A stretch of 35,162 bases of DNA, from assembly GCA_902530595.1 (NCBI GenBank), contig CACAAX010000016.1, positions 1 to 35,162 of the forward strand. The letters run 5' to 3'. This DNA is from an uncultured Alphaproteobacteria bacterium (GTDB lineage Bacteria > Pseudomonadota > Alphaproteobacteria > Rhodobacterales > Rhodobacteraceae). Below the pieces are notes generated by a model, which saw nothing but the letters and a program-made list of their open reading frames with translations, did no database searches and was not told the origin of the DNA. Both the position numbers and the translations under genes were made by a program. Positions 1 through 8,858 of the stretch are shown in pieces; position 1 is the first letter of the stretch; the number at the start of each line of letters is the position of its first letter.

Positions 1-1530
1 GAAAAGGGATCAGAAATAGGTTCCCATATTTTATCAGGAGCAGTTTTGGACACGTCAGGTATAGATTTGCTGATACCTTACTGGAAGGAAACTGATATTC
101 CCATTCGTACAAAAGTTAGTGAAGATCTCTTTTACCTTTTTGGCCCAGCTGGGCAGGTCAAAATTCCTAATTTTTTACTCCCCCCGCTGATGAATAATCA
201 TGGAAATTATATCGTATCTATGGGAAATGTGTGTCGGTGGTTAGCAGGGCAAGCAGAGAGCCTAGGCGTAGATATATTTCCGGGTATGGCCTGCAGCGAT
301 GTGGTTTTTGGTAGCGATGGAGAGGTTATTGGAGTTATTGCTGGCGAATTCGGCTTAGATAAAGACGGAAATAAAACAGAGGGATATGAGCCTGGTATGG
401 AAGTCTTAGGTAAGTATGTTCTATTTAGCGAGGGGGTAAGAGGCTCTTTAACTAAAATTCTTATTGAGAAATATAAATTAGATGCACAAAGCCAACCACA
501 AAAATACGGGCTCGGAATGAAAGAGATTTGGGAAATAGACCCAAAATTTCATAAAGAGGGTAAAGTGTTTCACTCCATGGGATGGCCATTAGGAGGCAAT
601 GCAGGAGGTGGATCATTCTGCTATCATGCGGAAAACAATCAAATTTATCTAGGGTTCGTTGTTCACTTAAACTACGAAAATCCCCATGTCTTTCCATATA
701 TGGAGTTTCAAAAATTTAAGCATCATCCTATGATTAAGGAAATGCTTGAGGGAGGGAAAAGAATATCCTACGGAGCAAGGGCTATAACCGAAGGAGGATA
801 TCAGTCGATTCCAAAGCTTGCTTTCCCTGGTGGTTTAATACTAGGGTGTTCTGCAGGCCTGGTAAATGTTCCACGAATAAAGGGAAACCATAATGCAATG
901 CTGTCTGGTATCACTGCAGCAGAGATAGCATGTAAAGCTATAAAAGAAGGCTTCCAAAATACTGAACTTAAGGAATATGATAAAGAGATAAAGGATGGAA
1001 AAGTTGGTTCAGATTTAAAGCCTGTGAAGAACGTTAAGCCTATTTGGTCTCGTTTCGGTTTATTAGCGTCATTGATAATTGGCGGAATAGACATGTGGAT
1101 AGCAAACTTAAGCGGGATAAATATTTTTGGCACTTTGAAACATGGAAAAAGTGACGCAAAAAGCACCAAGCCAGCAAAAAACTTTAAAGAAATCGAGTAT
1201 CCAAAGCCTGATGGAAAGATTAGTTTTGATAGACTTACAAATGTGAGCTTCTCTGGAACAAATCATGAGGAAAATCAGCCCTGTCATTTGTTTTTAAAAA
1301 ATAAAAATATTCCGATCAAAAAAAATCTCCCATTATTTGCTGAGCCTGCTCAAAGGTATTGTCCAGCAGGAGTTTATGAAGTGCTTGAAAAACGTAAGAA
1401 TTCTTTTTCGTTTCAAATAAATTCACAAAATTGCGTGCATTGCAAAACATGTGATATTAAAGATCCAAGCGAAAATATAACGTGGAAAACACCTCAAGGG
1501 GGAGATGGTCCAAATTATCCAAATATGTAG
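1..1530 (+). CDS. etfD: Electron transfer flavoprotein-ubiquinone oxidoreductase (ETF-QO), 5'-truncated by window edge
   Basis: This enzyme takes electrons from reduced ETF and passes them to ubiquinone at the inner membrane, through FAD and one [4Fe-4S] cluster. The frame is open from base 1 (the visible protein begins EKGSEIGSHILSG, a conserved ETF-QO stretch), so the first 50-60 residues with the dinucleotide-binding fold lie outside the window; a TTG at 46 is internal. 509 residues are visible against about 550 for the family. The C-terminal ferredoxin-like domain carries four cysteines at codons 1360 (CPAG), 1432, 1441 and 1450 (CVHCKTC), as expected for the cluster. The downstream TPR gene starts 10 bases after the stop. 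Its electron donors, etfBA, are at the other end of the window. Confidence 0.95.
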   Translation, partial: EKGSEIGSHILSGAVLDTSGIDLLIPYWKETDIPIRTKVSEDLFYLFGPAGQVKIPNFLLPPLMNNHGNYIVSMGNVCRWLAGQAESLGVDIFPGMACSDVVFGSDGEVIGVIAGEFGLDKDGNKTEGYEPGMEVLGKYVLFSEGVRGSLTKILIEKYKLDAQSQPQKYGLGMKEIWEIDPKFHKEGKVFHSMGWPLGGNAGGGSFCYHAENNQIYLGFVVHLNYENPHVFPYMEFQKFKHHPMIKEMLEGGKRISYGARAITEGGYQSIPKLAFPGGLILGCSAGLVNVPRIKGNHNAMLSGITAAEIACKAIKEGFQNTELKEYDKEIKDGKVGSDLKPVKNVKPIWSRFGLLASLIIGGIDMWIANLSGINIFGTLKHGKSDAKSTKPAKNFKEIEYPKPDGKISFDRLTNVSFSGTNHEENQPCHLFLKNKNIPIKKNLPLFAEPAQRYCPAGVYEVLEKRKNSFSFQINSQNCVHCKTCDIKDPSENITWKTPQGGDGPNYPNM

Positions 1531-1540
1531 GTTAATTGGT

Positions 1541-3202
1541 ATGCCTCTGCTTAAATCTTTAATTGTAGCTTTTTTTATACTATGGCATTTTTCGGTCACC
1601 ATTGTTCTAGCTAACTCGGGCTCATATATTGCCGGGCAATTTGCTGAGAAAGAAGGAGATTTTAAAAATGCCTCGAACTATTATATAGATCTCATTTCTA
1701 GAGGAGACTCTGAAAGAGAAATTATCACGAGAAGTGTTATATACGCAGCATTAGCTGGAAATTTCGAAATTGCAACAGCAATATCACGAAAAATTGATGA
1801 CCTTCAACTTAATTACCCTGTCACAAATTTAGTTATTTTTGCTGAAGCTATAAGGAAGAGAGAAAAGTCAGAAATATTAAGAGCGTTCGAACGCCACAAG
1901 AAAAATTTTCCCGAGATTTTTAAGATAGTTACAGAATTTTGGATTTTGATTATTGATAACAAAAAAAACGAAGCTTTTCGTTTGATCAATTCAATAAGTA
2001 TCAATAACGAAGCTCAACTTCAGATTATTAACTATAATCAACTGTTAGCATATGTGTATTTTAATGAATATGAGCAAGCAAAAACACTCTATGAAAACAT
2101 GGAATTCAGTGATTTTCTTTTTGACTCGGAGTCTGCTTTAGCTTTAGTTAAATATTTTCAAAAAAATAAAGAAAGCGAAGTGTCTGAAAGCATAATAAAC
2201 AAGGCTCGGTCTGCTAGTAACAACGCGTATTACATACAAGCCTTCAAAAATAAGCTCTCTAATGGTGAGGTTAGTGATGCTATCAGAATAAACCCCTATA
2301 AGCAGATAGCTGAGGTATTCTTTAGATGGTCACAATCTAGCCAGCGAGGAGCGGAAAATATTATCAACAAGTCGTTTTACTTATCCCTTGCAAATTTCGC
2401 AGATCCGACCAGTTCATTCTTGAAATTTAATCTTGCTAACATACTCAACGATAGTGGAAACTATGAGCTATCCAGAGAAATTTTAGATAACTTTTCAAAT
2501 GACGATGTTTTCTTTATGGATAGCATTGTTGAAAATTCATTTGCCATTGAGCAACTTAATAGTAATGAGTCAGCATTAGAATATATTCAGCAATTTATAA
2601 TTGATGGATATGCAAATGCCAGGTTGTTGAAAACTTATGGTAGCCTGCAACGGAGTATGAGCTTGTTTAAGGAAGCCATCAAGTCCTATACCAGAGCAAT
2701 AGAAGTCGCAAAAAGAGAAACGTATACTGAGGCTATTTGGCCAATTTTATTCTTGAGGGGGATATCATTTGAAAGGTCAAAGAATTGGGCTTTAGCTGAA
2801 TCTGACTTTATAAGTGCTCTAGAACTGAGCCCAGATCAACCACAGGTTCTCAATTATATGGGGTATAGCCTACTAGAACGGAAAGAGAAATTAGATCAAG
2901 CTTTGAAAATGATTATACTGGCAGCTGAGAAGTCCCCGGATAGTTATCATATAATTGACTCTCTAGGTTGGGCATATTACAAAAAAGGGGATTTTGGAAA
3001 AGCCTTATTATATTTAGAAAAGGCGATGGAAATTGAATCTACAGATCCAATAGTAAACGATCATCTAGGGGACGTCTTATGGATGTTGGGTAGAAAAAGG
3101 GAGGCTAAATTTCAATGGAAAAAGTCACTTTCGTTCAATCCTGAATCTGTGGATAAAAAAAATACAGAAGATAAATTAAAGTTCGGACTAAACGTAAGAT
3201 AA
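1541..3202 (+). CDS. Exported tetratricopeptide repeat protein
   Basis: A 553-residue protein of unknown precise role. It begins with a likely signal peptide (residues 1-23, hydrophobic LIVAFFILWHFSVTIVLA followed by NS), so it should be periplasmic or membrane-anchored. The C-terminal 200 residues contain several tandem TPR units, recognisable by patterns such as NYMGYSLLERKEKLDQAL, DSLGWAYYKKGDFGKAL and NDHLGDVLWMLGRKREA; the N-terminal half also looks like degenerate helical repeats. I chose ATG 1541 because it places the signal peptide at the very N-terminus; an in-frame ATG at 1505 would overlap the ETF-QO end and add 12 polar-to-neutral residues. TPR proteins are scaffolds for protein contacts. 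From memory, a TPR gene between ETF-QO and ispE recurs in alphaproteobacteria. Confidence 0.85.
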   Translation: MPLLKSLIVAFFILWHFSVTIVLANSGSYIAGQFAEKEGDFKNASNYYIDLISRGDSEREIITRSVIYAALAGNFEIATAISRKIDDLQLNYPVTNLVIFAEAIRKREKSEILRAFERHKKNFPEIFKIVTEFWILIIDNKKNEAFRLINSISINNEAQLQIINYNQLLAYVYFNEYEQAKTLYENMEFSDFLFDSESALALVKYFQKNKESEVSESIINKARSASNNAYYIQAFKNKLSNGEVSDAIRINPYKQIAEVFFRWSQSSQRGAENIINKSFYLSLANFADPTSSFLKFNLANILNDSGNYELSREILDNFSNDDVFFMDSIVENSFAIEQLNSNESALEYIQQFIIDGYANARLLKTYGSLQRSMSLFKEAIKSYTRAIEVAKRETYTEAIWPILFLRGISFERSKNWALAESDFISALELSPDQPQVLNYMGYSLLERKEKLDQALKMIILAAEKSPDSYHIIDSLGWAYYKKGDFGKALLYLEKAMEIESTDPIVNDHLGDVLWMLGRKREAKFQWKKSLSFNPESVDKKNTEDKLKFGLNVR

Positions 3203-3217
3203 AGAAGATTGGGATTT

Positions 3218-4066
3218 GTGAAAGATATTACTAATGAAGAAAAGGGATGCGCTAAGATTAATCTTGCTCTTCATGTTACAGGAATTCAGGCAGATGGTTA
3301 CCATGCCCTTGATAGCATAGTTGTTTTCACAGATGTATTCGACAGGTTATTTTTTAAACGTTCATTGAAAGATGTGGTAACGTTGACAGGAGAATTTTCT
3401 GGGTCAATAAATGTTCAAGAAAACTCAATATTACAAGCATTAAAACTATTTGGAAATGGTCTCACAGATCGTTTTTCTATTAATCTTGAAAAAAATCTGC
3501 CAATAGGTGCTGGTCTGGGTGGTGGCTCAGCAGACGCTGCAGCTGTAATAAGATTTATAACAAATAACAGCAAGCACCTAATGCCCTCTTATGAGGTTTT
3601 ATCAAAAATTGGAGCAGACATTCCAGCTTGTGTATTAAGTGTAGCATCGAGAGTGGGAGGAATTGGGGAGATTGTGCGACCTTTAGATATGTCAGAAATT
3701 AATTTATGGGTTGTTTTAGTAAACCCAGACATATTTGTATCTACAGGCAGTATATTTGAAGAGGTTACTGAAAAACATAATCAACCATTAGAGTCCTTTA
3801 TAGATTTAAGCAGCACAGATAAATTTGTAGACTATCTTAAGAGGCAGAGAAATGACCTTCAAACTATCGCGATCAAAAAACATCCAGAAATCAACAAGGT
3901 ACTCGCTACCATAGAGGAAACCGAGGATGTTTTGCTTTCTAGAATGTCCGGGTCAGGATCTACTTGTTTTGGTCTTTACAGAAATCAAGATATTGCAAAA
4001 AAAGCGGTAACTTATATCAGCAAAAAAAGTGATAAATGGTGGATTAAATTTTCTAAAATAAATTAA
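3218..4066 (+). CDS. ispE: 4-diphosphocytidyl-2-C-methyl-D-erythritol kinase
   Basis: GHMP-family kinase that phosphorylates the 2-hydroxyl of CDP-methylerythritol in the MEP pathway to isoprenoid precursors. Visible signatures are the N-terminal AKINLALHV...DGYH block, the glycine-rich ATP loop PIGAGLGGGSADAAA near residue 100, and the C-terminal MSGSGSTCFGLY. Length is 282 residues from GTG 3218, normal for the family. GTG 3218 has AAGAAG about ten bases upstream; a TTG at 3209 lies too close to that site, but the start is not certain. It follows the TPR gene by 15 bases and ends with its TAA overlapping the TAA of the convergent prenyl synthase gene. ispH, the last MEP step, is also in the window. 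Confidence 0.93.
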   Translation: MKDITNEEKGCAKINLALHVTGIQADGYHALDSIVVFTDVFDRLFFKRSLKDVVTLTGEFSGSINVQENSILQALKLFGNGLTDRFSINLEKNLPIGAGLGGGSADAAAVIRFITNNSKHLMPSYEVLSKIGADIPACVLSVASRVGGIGEIVRPLDMSEINLWVVLVNPDIFVSTGSIFEEVTEKHNQPLESFIDLSSTDKFVDYLKRQRNDLQTIAIKKHPEINKVLATIEETEDVLLSRMSGSGSTCFGLYRNQDIAKKAVTYISKKSDKWWIKFSKIN

Positions 4067-5046
4067 GATACTCTATCCAAAATTTCTTTAGCAAGCTCTA
4101 TCATTAACGTCTTAATTTCTGAGTCCTCTATTATCTGCAAAGCGTTTATGGATCTTTCAGTCCATATTAAAGCCTGTTTTTTTGTATAAAGTAGAGATTT
4201 GCTGCTTTCCAAGATTTCCAGAAGATCAGTAAGATCACTATGATTTGGTAAAGGCTTTTGAAAAAGCTCTTTTATAAATTTTTTTTCAGCTTTAGAAGAC
4301 CTTTCATATGCATGAATTATTGGAAGCGTTATTTTTTTTTCGAAGAAATCGTTTCCTTTATTTTTCCCCGTTTTATTCTCATTACCCGAGTAATCTAAGA
4401 GATCATCTATGAGTTGAAAACTGGTTCCAATACATTCCCCATACTCCTGAAGAGCATCTACGTGGGAGTCGCGTGCATTGGTTATTTCTGCTCCCGCCTG
4501 ACATGCCGCTGAAAAAAGGGCTGATGTCTTACCTTTAATTACTTTTAAGTAATCTTCTTTTGATGCATCAAGCTTTTTTTCAATACCAACTTGTAGAATT
4601 TCGCCCTGTGAGATAACAGAAGAGGCGTCTGACAAGGTTTTCATTATTCTCAAAGACTCAGTTCTAACCATGAGCTGAAATGCCCTTGAAAATAGATAAT
4701 CTCCTACCAAAACAGAATACTTGTTTGTCCAGATTATATTTGCTGTCTTTAAACCTCTTCTTTTTTCACTACGATCAATGACGTCATCGTGGAGTAGAGT
4801 GGCAGAATGTATGTATTCAATAGCAGCTGCTAAAAGGGTGTCCTTGTCTCCCTGATAGTCAAAAAGTCTGGCAACAGTCAAAGTTAACAGTGGTCGAATT
4901 CTCTTGCCACCAGAATTAATTAGATGAGAAGCAATATCCCCAATAATTGTAGTCTCTTTTGAGCTAAGATTTTTCTCAATCACTTGGTTTGTTACTCTAA
5001 CTTTTTCAGACAGTAAATCGGACAGTTTTGATATAGAGGTTGTCAA
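4063..5046 (-). CDS. ispB: Long-chain polyprenyl (octaprenyl-type) diphosphate synthase
   Basis: Trans-prenyltransferase that chain-elongates FPP with IPP to make the side chain of ubiquinone. Both aspartate-rich Mg-binding motifs are intact: LLHDDVID (D87, D88, D91) and FQLIDDLLDY (D214, D215, D218). GGKRIRP at 46-52 is the IPP-binding block. At 327 residues it matches the long-chain class. The product chain length (C40 or C50) cannot be read from sequence by eye; the Ala-Thr pair before the first DDxxD indicates a long product. The start is TTG 5046, as no ATG lies early in the frame. It is divergent from the methyltransferase gene and convergent with ispE (4-base stop overlap). Confidence 0.92.
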   Translation of the reverse strand: MTTSISKLSDLLSEKVRVTNQVIEKNLSSKETTIIGDIASHLINSGGKRIRPLLTLTVARLFDYQGDKDTLLAAAIEYIHSATLLHDDVIDRSEKRRGLKTANIIWTNKYSVLVGDYLFSRAFQLMVRTESLRIMKTLSDASSVISQGEILQVGIEKKLDASKEDYLKVIKGKTSALFSAACQAGAEITNARDSHVDALQEYGECIGTSFQLIDDLLDYSGNENKTGKNKGNDFFEKKITLPIIHAYERSSKAEKKFIKELFQKPLPNHSDLTDLLEILESSKSLLYTKKQALIWTERSINALQIIEDSEIKTLMIELAKEILDRVS

Positions 5047-5135
5047 ATTATATTTTCCGGTTGGTGTTATAACTAATCGAATGTGTATTTATAAAAACTA
5101 TTGGCAATTGAAAAGATAAATTATAAAAATTTTTT

Positions 5136-5894
5136 ATGAATTATAGTGATAAAGAATTAACAAAAAATAAGTTTTTGGGCAACAAATTAGAAATACTCCA
5201 ATTTACTGAGGGCTATAGAGGGAATATGGACTCCGTTTTAGTAGCCGCATCAGTTGCCGCAGAAAGTGGTCAAAAAGTATTAGAGTTAGGTTGTGGAAAT
5301 GGAGTAGCGTTGTGCTGCCTATTGTATAGAGTTAGTGGGCTAGAAGTCTTTGGGGTTGAAATGGATAAAAGAGTAGCCGACCTTTGTAAACGAAATATCG
5401 ATCTAAATATGTTTAAAGCTAAGATTTGCAATATTAATATAGAAAACACGATTAGAGAGTTGAAATCTGTATCATTTGACCATGTCTTCATGAACCCTCC
5501 ATATTTTAAACAAAATTCAGTTAAGGAGTCTCATAAATTAAGTTCTCATCAGGCTAAAGTTGAAAGCATACCGCTATCTGCATGGATTTCAGTGGCAAAG
5601 AATAGGTGTAAACCAAACGGTAAAATTACGGTTATTCAAAGAGTGGAGAGGCTTCCTGATATAATCAAATGCTTAGACGGTTACTTTGGTCAAGTAACCG
5701 TTCAGCCGATAAGTTCGTTTAAAGATACCAGTCCGAAAACGGTGATCGTTCAAGCAACTAAAACTAGTAGTGCTGCCTTCAAATTGTTAGCTCCAAAAAT
5801 AGTACATCGAAGGGACGGAATATCAGGTAAGGTGGTTTACGAAGACGAGTTTAAAAAAATCCTTCGATATGGCCATCCTCTCCAATTAAATTAA
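5136..5894 (+). CDS. TrmN6-like tRNA1(Val) (adenine-37-N6)-methyltransferase
   Basis: SAM-dependent methyltransferase of the small-domain (MTS) class, 252 residues. Motif I is VLELGCGNGVAL near residues 48-59, and the adenine-N6 catalytic motif is MNPPYF near residue 122, the NPPY type used for exocyclic amino groups. The best guess is the alphaproteobacterial TrmN6/YfiC family that methylates A37 of tRNA1(Val), but close relatives methylate rRNA or protein, so the substrate is inferred. It sits divergently next to a polyprenyl synthase gene, a pairing I recall from other alphaproteobacteria. A weak TTGGCA/TAAAAA pair just upstream would place transcription almost at the ATG, so leaderless translation is possible. 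It overlaps phaB convergently by 9 bases. Confidence 0.8.
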   Translation: MNYSDKELTKNKFLGNKLEILQFTEGYRGNMDSVLVAASVAAESGQKVLELGCGNGVALCCLLYRVSGLEVFGVEMDKRVADLCKRNIDLNMFKAKICNINIENTIRELKSVSFDHVFMNPPYFKQNSVKESHKLSSHQAKVESIPLSAWISVAKNRCKPNGKITVIQRVERLPDIIKCLDGYFGQVTVQPISSFKDTSPKTVIVQATKTSSAAFKLLAPKIVHRRDGISGKVVYEDEFKKILRYGHPLQLN

Positions 5895-6605
5895 ATAGTG
5901 TCCACCATTAGCTGAAATTGTAGATCCTGTAATAAAATTAGCTTCGTCAGCAACAAGAAACTTTACACAACGAGCAATATCGTCAGGTTCTCCCAAGTGC
6001 CCTACAGGGATTTGACTTTCAGTAGCTTCAATAGCTTTTTCACTCATCGCTTTGACCATATCTGTATTTATATATCCTGGGCATATCGCATTTACAGTAA
6101 TTCCTTTCCTCGCTCCTTCAAGGGCCAATGATTTTGTGAAACCGAGTTCTCCAGCTTTTGCTGCGGAATAATTTGCTTGTCCTAATTGTCCCTTCTGTCC
6201 GTTTATCGAAGAAATATTTACAATCCTTCCAAATCCTCTTGCTCTCATTTTATCCCAAAGAGGGTGGGTCATGTTAAAGAGACCGTTAAGATTAACATTG
6301 ATTACATCGCGCCACTGTTCTTGTGACATTTTATGGAACATACCATCCCTGGTAATACCTGCGTTATTAACCAGAATATCTATTTCCCCCAGTTCATCTT
6401 CAACACTTTTTATTCCGGCAATACATTCTTCATAATTAGCGATAGACCATTTAAATACAGCTATCTTATTTTCTTTAGAAAATTTGGTGGCTACCTCATC
6501 GTTACCCGCATAAATTGCTGCAACCTTGTAACCAGATTCTTTAAGTTTGATCGAAATGGCGGCACCTATTCCCCTAGTACCACCTGTTACGAGCGCGACT
6601 CTCAT
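5886..6605 (-). CDS. phaB: Acetoacetyl-CoA reductase (NADPH), SDR family
   Basis: Reduces acetoacetyl-CoA to (R)-3-hydroxybutyryl-CoA. It is a 239-residue classical short-chain dehydrogenase: cofactor loop TGGTRGIG (7-14), NNAG (80-83), and catalytic S132 or S133, Y146 and K150 (YSAAK). Blocks such as NNAGITRDGMFHKM, WDKMRARGFGRIVNISS and GQKGQLGQANYSAAKAG are characteristic of PhaB rather than FabG. No phaA or phaC is nearby, so the product may feed the ethylmalonyl-CoA route or a polyhydroxybutyrate pathway encoded elsewhere. A GGGAG ribosome-binding site (6613-6617) lies 7 bases before the ATG. The gene follows tlpA on the same strand after a 142-base gap and may have its own promoter. Confidence 0.92.
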   Translation of the reverse strand: MRVALVTGGTRGIGAAISIKLKESGYKVAAIYAGNDEVATKFSKENKIAVFKWSIANYEECIAGIKSVEDELGEIDILVNNAGITRDGMFHKMSQEQWRDVINVNLNGLFNMTHPLWDKMRARGFGRIVNISSINGQKGQLGQANYSAAKAGELGFTKSLALEGARKGITVNAICPGYINTDMVKAMSEKAIEATESQIPVGHLGEPDDIARCVKFLVADEANFITGSTISANGGHYLI

Positions 6606-6747
6606 ATTAAAGCTCCCATTATTGTGAATTTCATAAGTTTAATTCGTTTAAATTTAAATGTTTTATTAGTCAATACAAACACCCATTATCTAATAGGTTT
6701 TTACGCTAATTGAGCAAAGTTACTGTTAATAAAATCAATTAAGAGCG

Positions 6748-7323
6748 TCATTTCATTTCTAACAACTTTTTAAAAAATGAGCGAACATCTGCTGTATCCC
6801 AATCAATATCTCCTATGATGCGGCCAATTTCTAAACCCGTAGGATTAATCACAACTGTTGTTGGAAGGGCAGTAACTCCATATTTCACCGCAATTCTTCC
6901 TCTTGGGTCTCGATATTTTTTGAGGTTAACTAAGTTATTATCATCAAAAAAACCATCAATAGCTTCCTTCGAGTTTCTTCCTGATGCTATGGTTATTATT
7001 TGGATATCTTCATATTTCATATTTTGGGCAAGACTGTTAAGTGACGGCATCTCTTTTTTACATGGTGCGCACCAAGTAGCCCAGAAGTTTATTATCAAAA
7101 TATCTTCGTCGTATCCAATCTCAACCATATTTTCATTGGCATCCAAGATAAGGGGTTTTGGCAGCACCTCCGCCTTTTCTGAGAAAATAAATTTTCTAAG
7201 CTCTCCCCTTACAATATCTTTAGTTTTTTCAGCATATTTACTATCAGCAATAGCTGAAATTGAAAAAAAAAGATTTACGATAAGTATTAAAGGCCCTAGG
7301 TTTAGCATTGATATCGTATACAT
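6748..7323 (-). CDS. TlpA-family periplasmic thiol:disulfide oxidoreductase
   Basis: Thioredoxin-fold protein exported to the periplasm, 191 residues. Residues 1-26 form a signal peptide (hydrophobic LGPLILIVNLFFSISAIA). The active site is WCAPC (C85, C88) within the conserved INFWATWCAPCKKEMP block, and the cis-proline region ALPTT is present near residue 155. TlpA/ResA-type proteins reduce disulfides, often for cytochrome c maturation or cytochrome oxidase copper insertion; which of these applies here is not visible. A second Met at codon 6 (7308) could also start the protein. It is divergent from argH with only 28 bases between the start codons; tlpA beside argH is a common alphaproteobacterial arrangement. 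Confidence 0.88.
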   Translation of the reverse strand: MYTISMLNLGPLILIVNLFFSISAIADSKYAEKTKDIVRGELRKFIFSEKAEVLPKPLILDANENMVEIGYDEDILIINFWATWCAPCKKEMPSLNSLAQNMKYEDIQIITIASGRNSKEAIDGFFDDNNLVNLKKYRDPRGRIAVKYGVTALPTTVVINPTGLEIGRIIGDIDWDTADVRSFFKKLLEMK

Positions 7324-7351
7324 GATCTATGATGTAGTGGTGGAGTTTAAA

Positions 7352-8749
7352 ATGTCTAATAAGAAAAAATCAAATGAAATGTGGGGAGGAAGGTTTTCTG
7401 AGAAGTCTACTGATCTTCTTACAAAAATAAACTCTTCGATAGATATTGATAAACGACTGGCATTTGAGGACATTTTAGGTTCACAAGCCCATGTTGAGAT
7501 GCTTGCTAAAATGAATATCATAACTAAACAAACAAAAAAAAAGATATTGAGCGGATTAAAAAAAATAGAGAAGGAGTTAAAAGGCGGTGATTTCGTTTTT
7601 GACAACTTGCTAGAAGACATTCATATGAATATAGAATCAAGGTTAGGAGAAATTATAGGCTCAGAGGCAGGTCATATACACACTGCAAGGTCAAGAAATG
7701 ATCAAGTCGTTACTGACTTTAGACTGTGGATAAGAAAAGCTATTGAAGAGATAGAGTTCGAACTATCGAGACTCGAGATGACTATCCTAAAAAAAGCAGA
7801 GCAAAATATAGAAATAATTTTCCCAGGTTACACTCATCTGCAAGTTGCCCAACCCGTAAGATTCAGTCATCACTTACTTGCCTATTTAGAAATGTTCGGG
7901 AGAGATTTAGAAAGATTTAAGCAAACTAAAGAGAGATTGAATGAATGTCCTCTGGGAGCAGCTGCTTTGGCTGGAACTTCTTTCCCAATTGATAGGTTTT
8001 ATACAGCTAAAACGCTTGGTTTTAGTGCTCCAATGAGAAATAGTATGGATGCAGTTTCCGATAGGGACTTTGTTTTAGAATTTTTATCTGACTCTGCCAT
8101 CACCATGGTACACTTTAGTAGATTAGCAGAAGAGCTTATTCTTTGGGGATCGATAGAGTTTGACTTTATTTCGCTACCCGATTCTTTAGTCACGGGCTCT
8201 TCAATAATGCCACAGAAGAAAAACCCTGATGCCGCGGAACTGATTCGTGCTAAGACTGGTAGAGTTAATGCGGCGCTACTATCTCTCCTAACAGTAATGA
8301 AGGGCCTACCTCTAGCTTATGCTAAAGACATGCAAGAGGATAAAGAGACCGTTTTTGATACTTTTGATACTTTAATACTTGTAATAAAAATAACTCAGGA
8401 ACTCATAGAAAATATGAAAGTTAAGAAAACAAATATGTATGATGCAGCATCAAAAGGGTTTTCTACAGCAACTGATTTGGCAGATTGGTTTGTTAGAGAT
8501 TTAGGCATGCCATTTAGAGAGGCGCATGCATTGACTGGAAAATTTGTGGAAGTTGCTTCTGAAAAAAATATCAAACTTAGTGAATTGAGCTTAGATGATC
8601 TTAAAAAGGTCAATCCAAAGATAAACAAAAATGTTTTTAAAATTCTATCTCCTGAAAACTCTATTGAGTCGAGAAATAGTTTCGGTGGAACAGCATCTAG
8701 GGAAATAAAAAGACAAATTAGATTTTGGAAGAGAAGATTAAATGTGTAA
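7352..8749 (+). CDS. argH: Argininosuccinate lyase
   Basis: Last step of arginine synthesis: cleaves argininosuccinate to arginine and fumarate. It is a fumarase/aspartase-superfamily enzyme of 465 residues, normal length. Landmarks are MWGGRFSE at the N-terminus, HTARSRNDQV, GYTHLQVAQPVRFSHH, and the superfamily signature GSSIMPQKKNPD at residues 282-293 with the catalytic serine. The frame is open far upstream, but the start is ATG 7352: GGAG at 7341-7344 is correctly spaced and the protein then begins just before the conserved WGGRF. The stop overlaps the start of the small lipoprotein gene, giving the series argH-lptM-lysA. Confidence 0.96.
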   Translation: MSNKKKSNEMWGGRFSEKSTDLLTKINSSIDIDKRLAFEDILGSQAHVEMLAKMNIITKQTKKKILSGLKKIEKELKGGDFVFDNLLEDIHMNIESRLGEIIGSEAGHIHTARSRNDQVVTDFRLWIRKAIEEIEFELSRLEMTILKKAEQNIEIIFPGYTHLQVAQPVRFSHHLLAYLEMFGRDLERFKQTKERLNECPLGAAALAGTSFPIDRFYTAKTLGFSAPMRNSMDAVSDRDFVLEFLSDSAITMVHFSRLAEELILWGSIEFDFISLPDSLVTGSSIMPQKKNPDAAELIRAKTGRVNAALLSLLTVMKGLPLAYAKDMQEDKETVFDTFDTLILVIKITQELIENMKVKKTNMYDAASKGFSTATDLADWFVRDLGMPFREAHALTGKFVEVASEKNIKLSELSLDDLKKVNPKINKNVFKILSPENSIESRNSFGGTASREIKRQIRFWKRRLNV

Positions 8750-8858
8750 GTGGATGTTTTATCTTGTAATAATAATATTTTGCCTTAACGTTTCCGGCTG
8801 TGGTGTCAAATCATCACCATTTTTGAATGAAAAAACTAACCTTATTAAAGATGAATAA
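8742..8858 (+). CDS. lptM: Small LptM-like (YifL) lipoprotein
   Basis: A 38-residue frame overlapping the last bases of argH and the first bases of lysA. It starts ATGTGTAAG, has a hydrophobic stretch (residues 5-15) and a lipobox ending VSGC with the lipidated Cys at 20, followed by GVKSSPF. This matches the pattern of the LptM/YifL family (lipobox, then GCGxKGPL...P), which in enterobacteria stabilises the LPS translocon LptD/LptE and is encoded between argH-like and lysA genes in many proteobacteria. The KGPLY motif is degenerate here (KSSPF), so the function is inferred mainly from position, size and lipobox. It is too short for most gene finders. Confidence 0.72.
   Translation: MCKWMFYLVIIIFCLNVSGCGVKSSPFLNEKTNLIKDE

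Noticed and set aside
6333-6713. 126-codon plus-strand frame over the start of phaB and the gap to tlpA
   Set aside because: Mostly antisense to phaB active-site region; the part in the gap is low-complexity AT-rich sequence without recognisable protein features.
6815-7351. Long upstream extension of the argH frame
   Set aside because: It runs antisense through the TlpA active site; the real argH start is ATG 7352 with a good ribosome-binding site.
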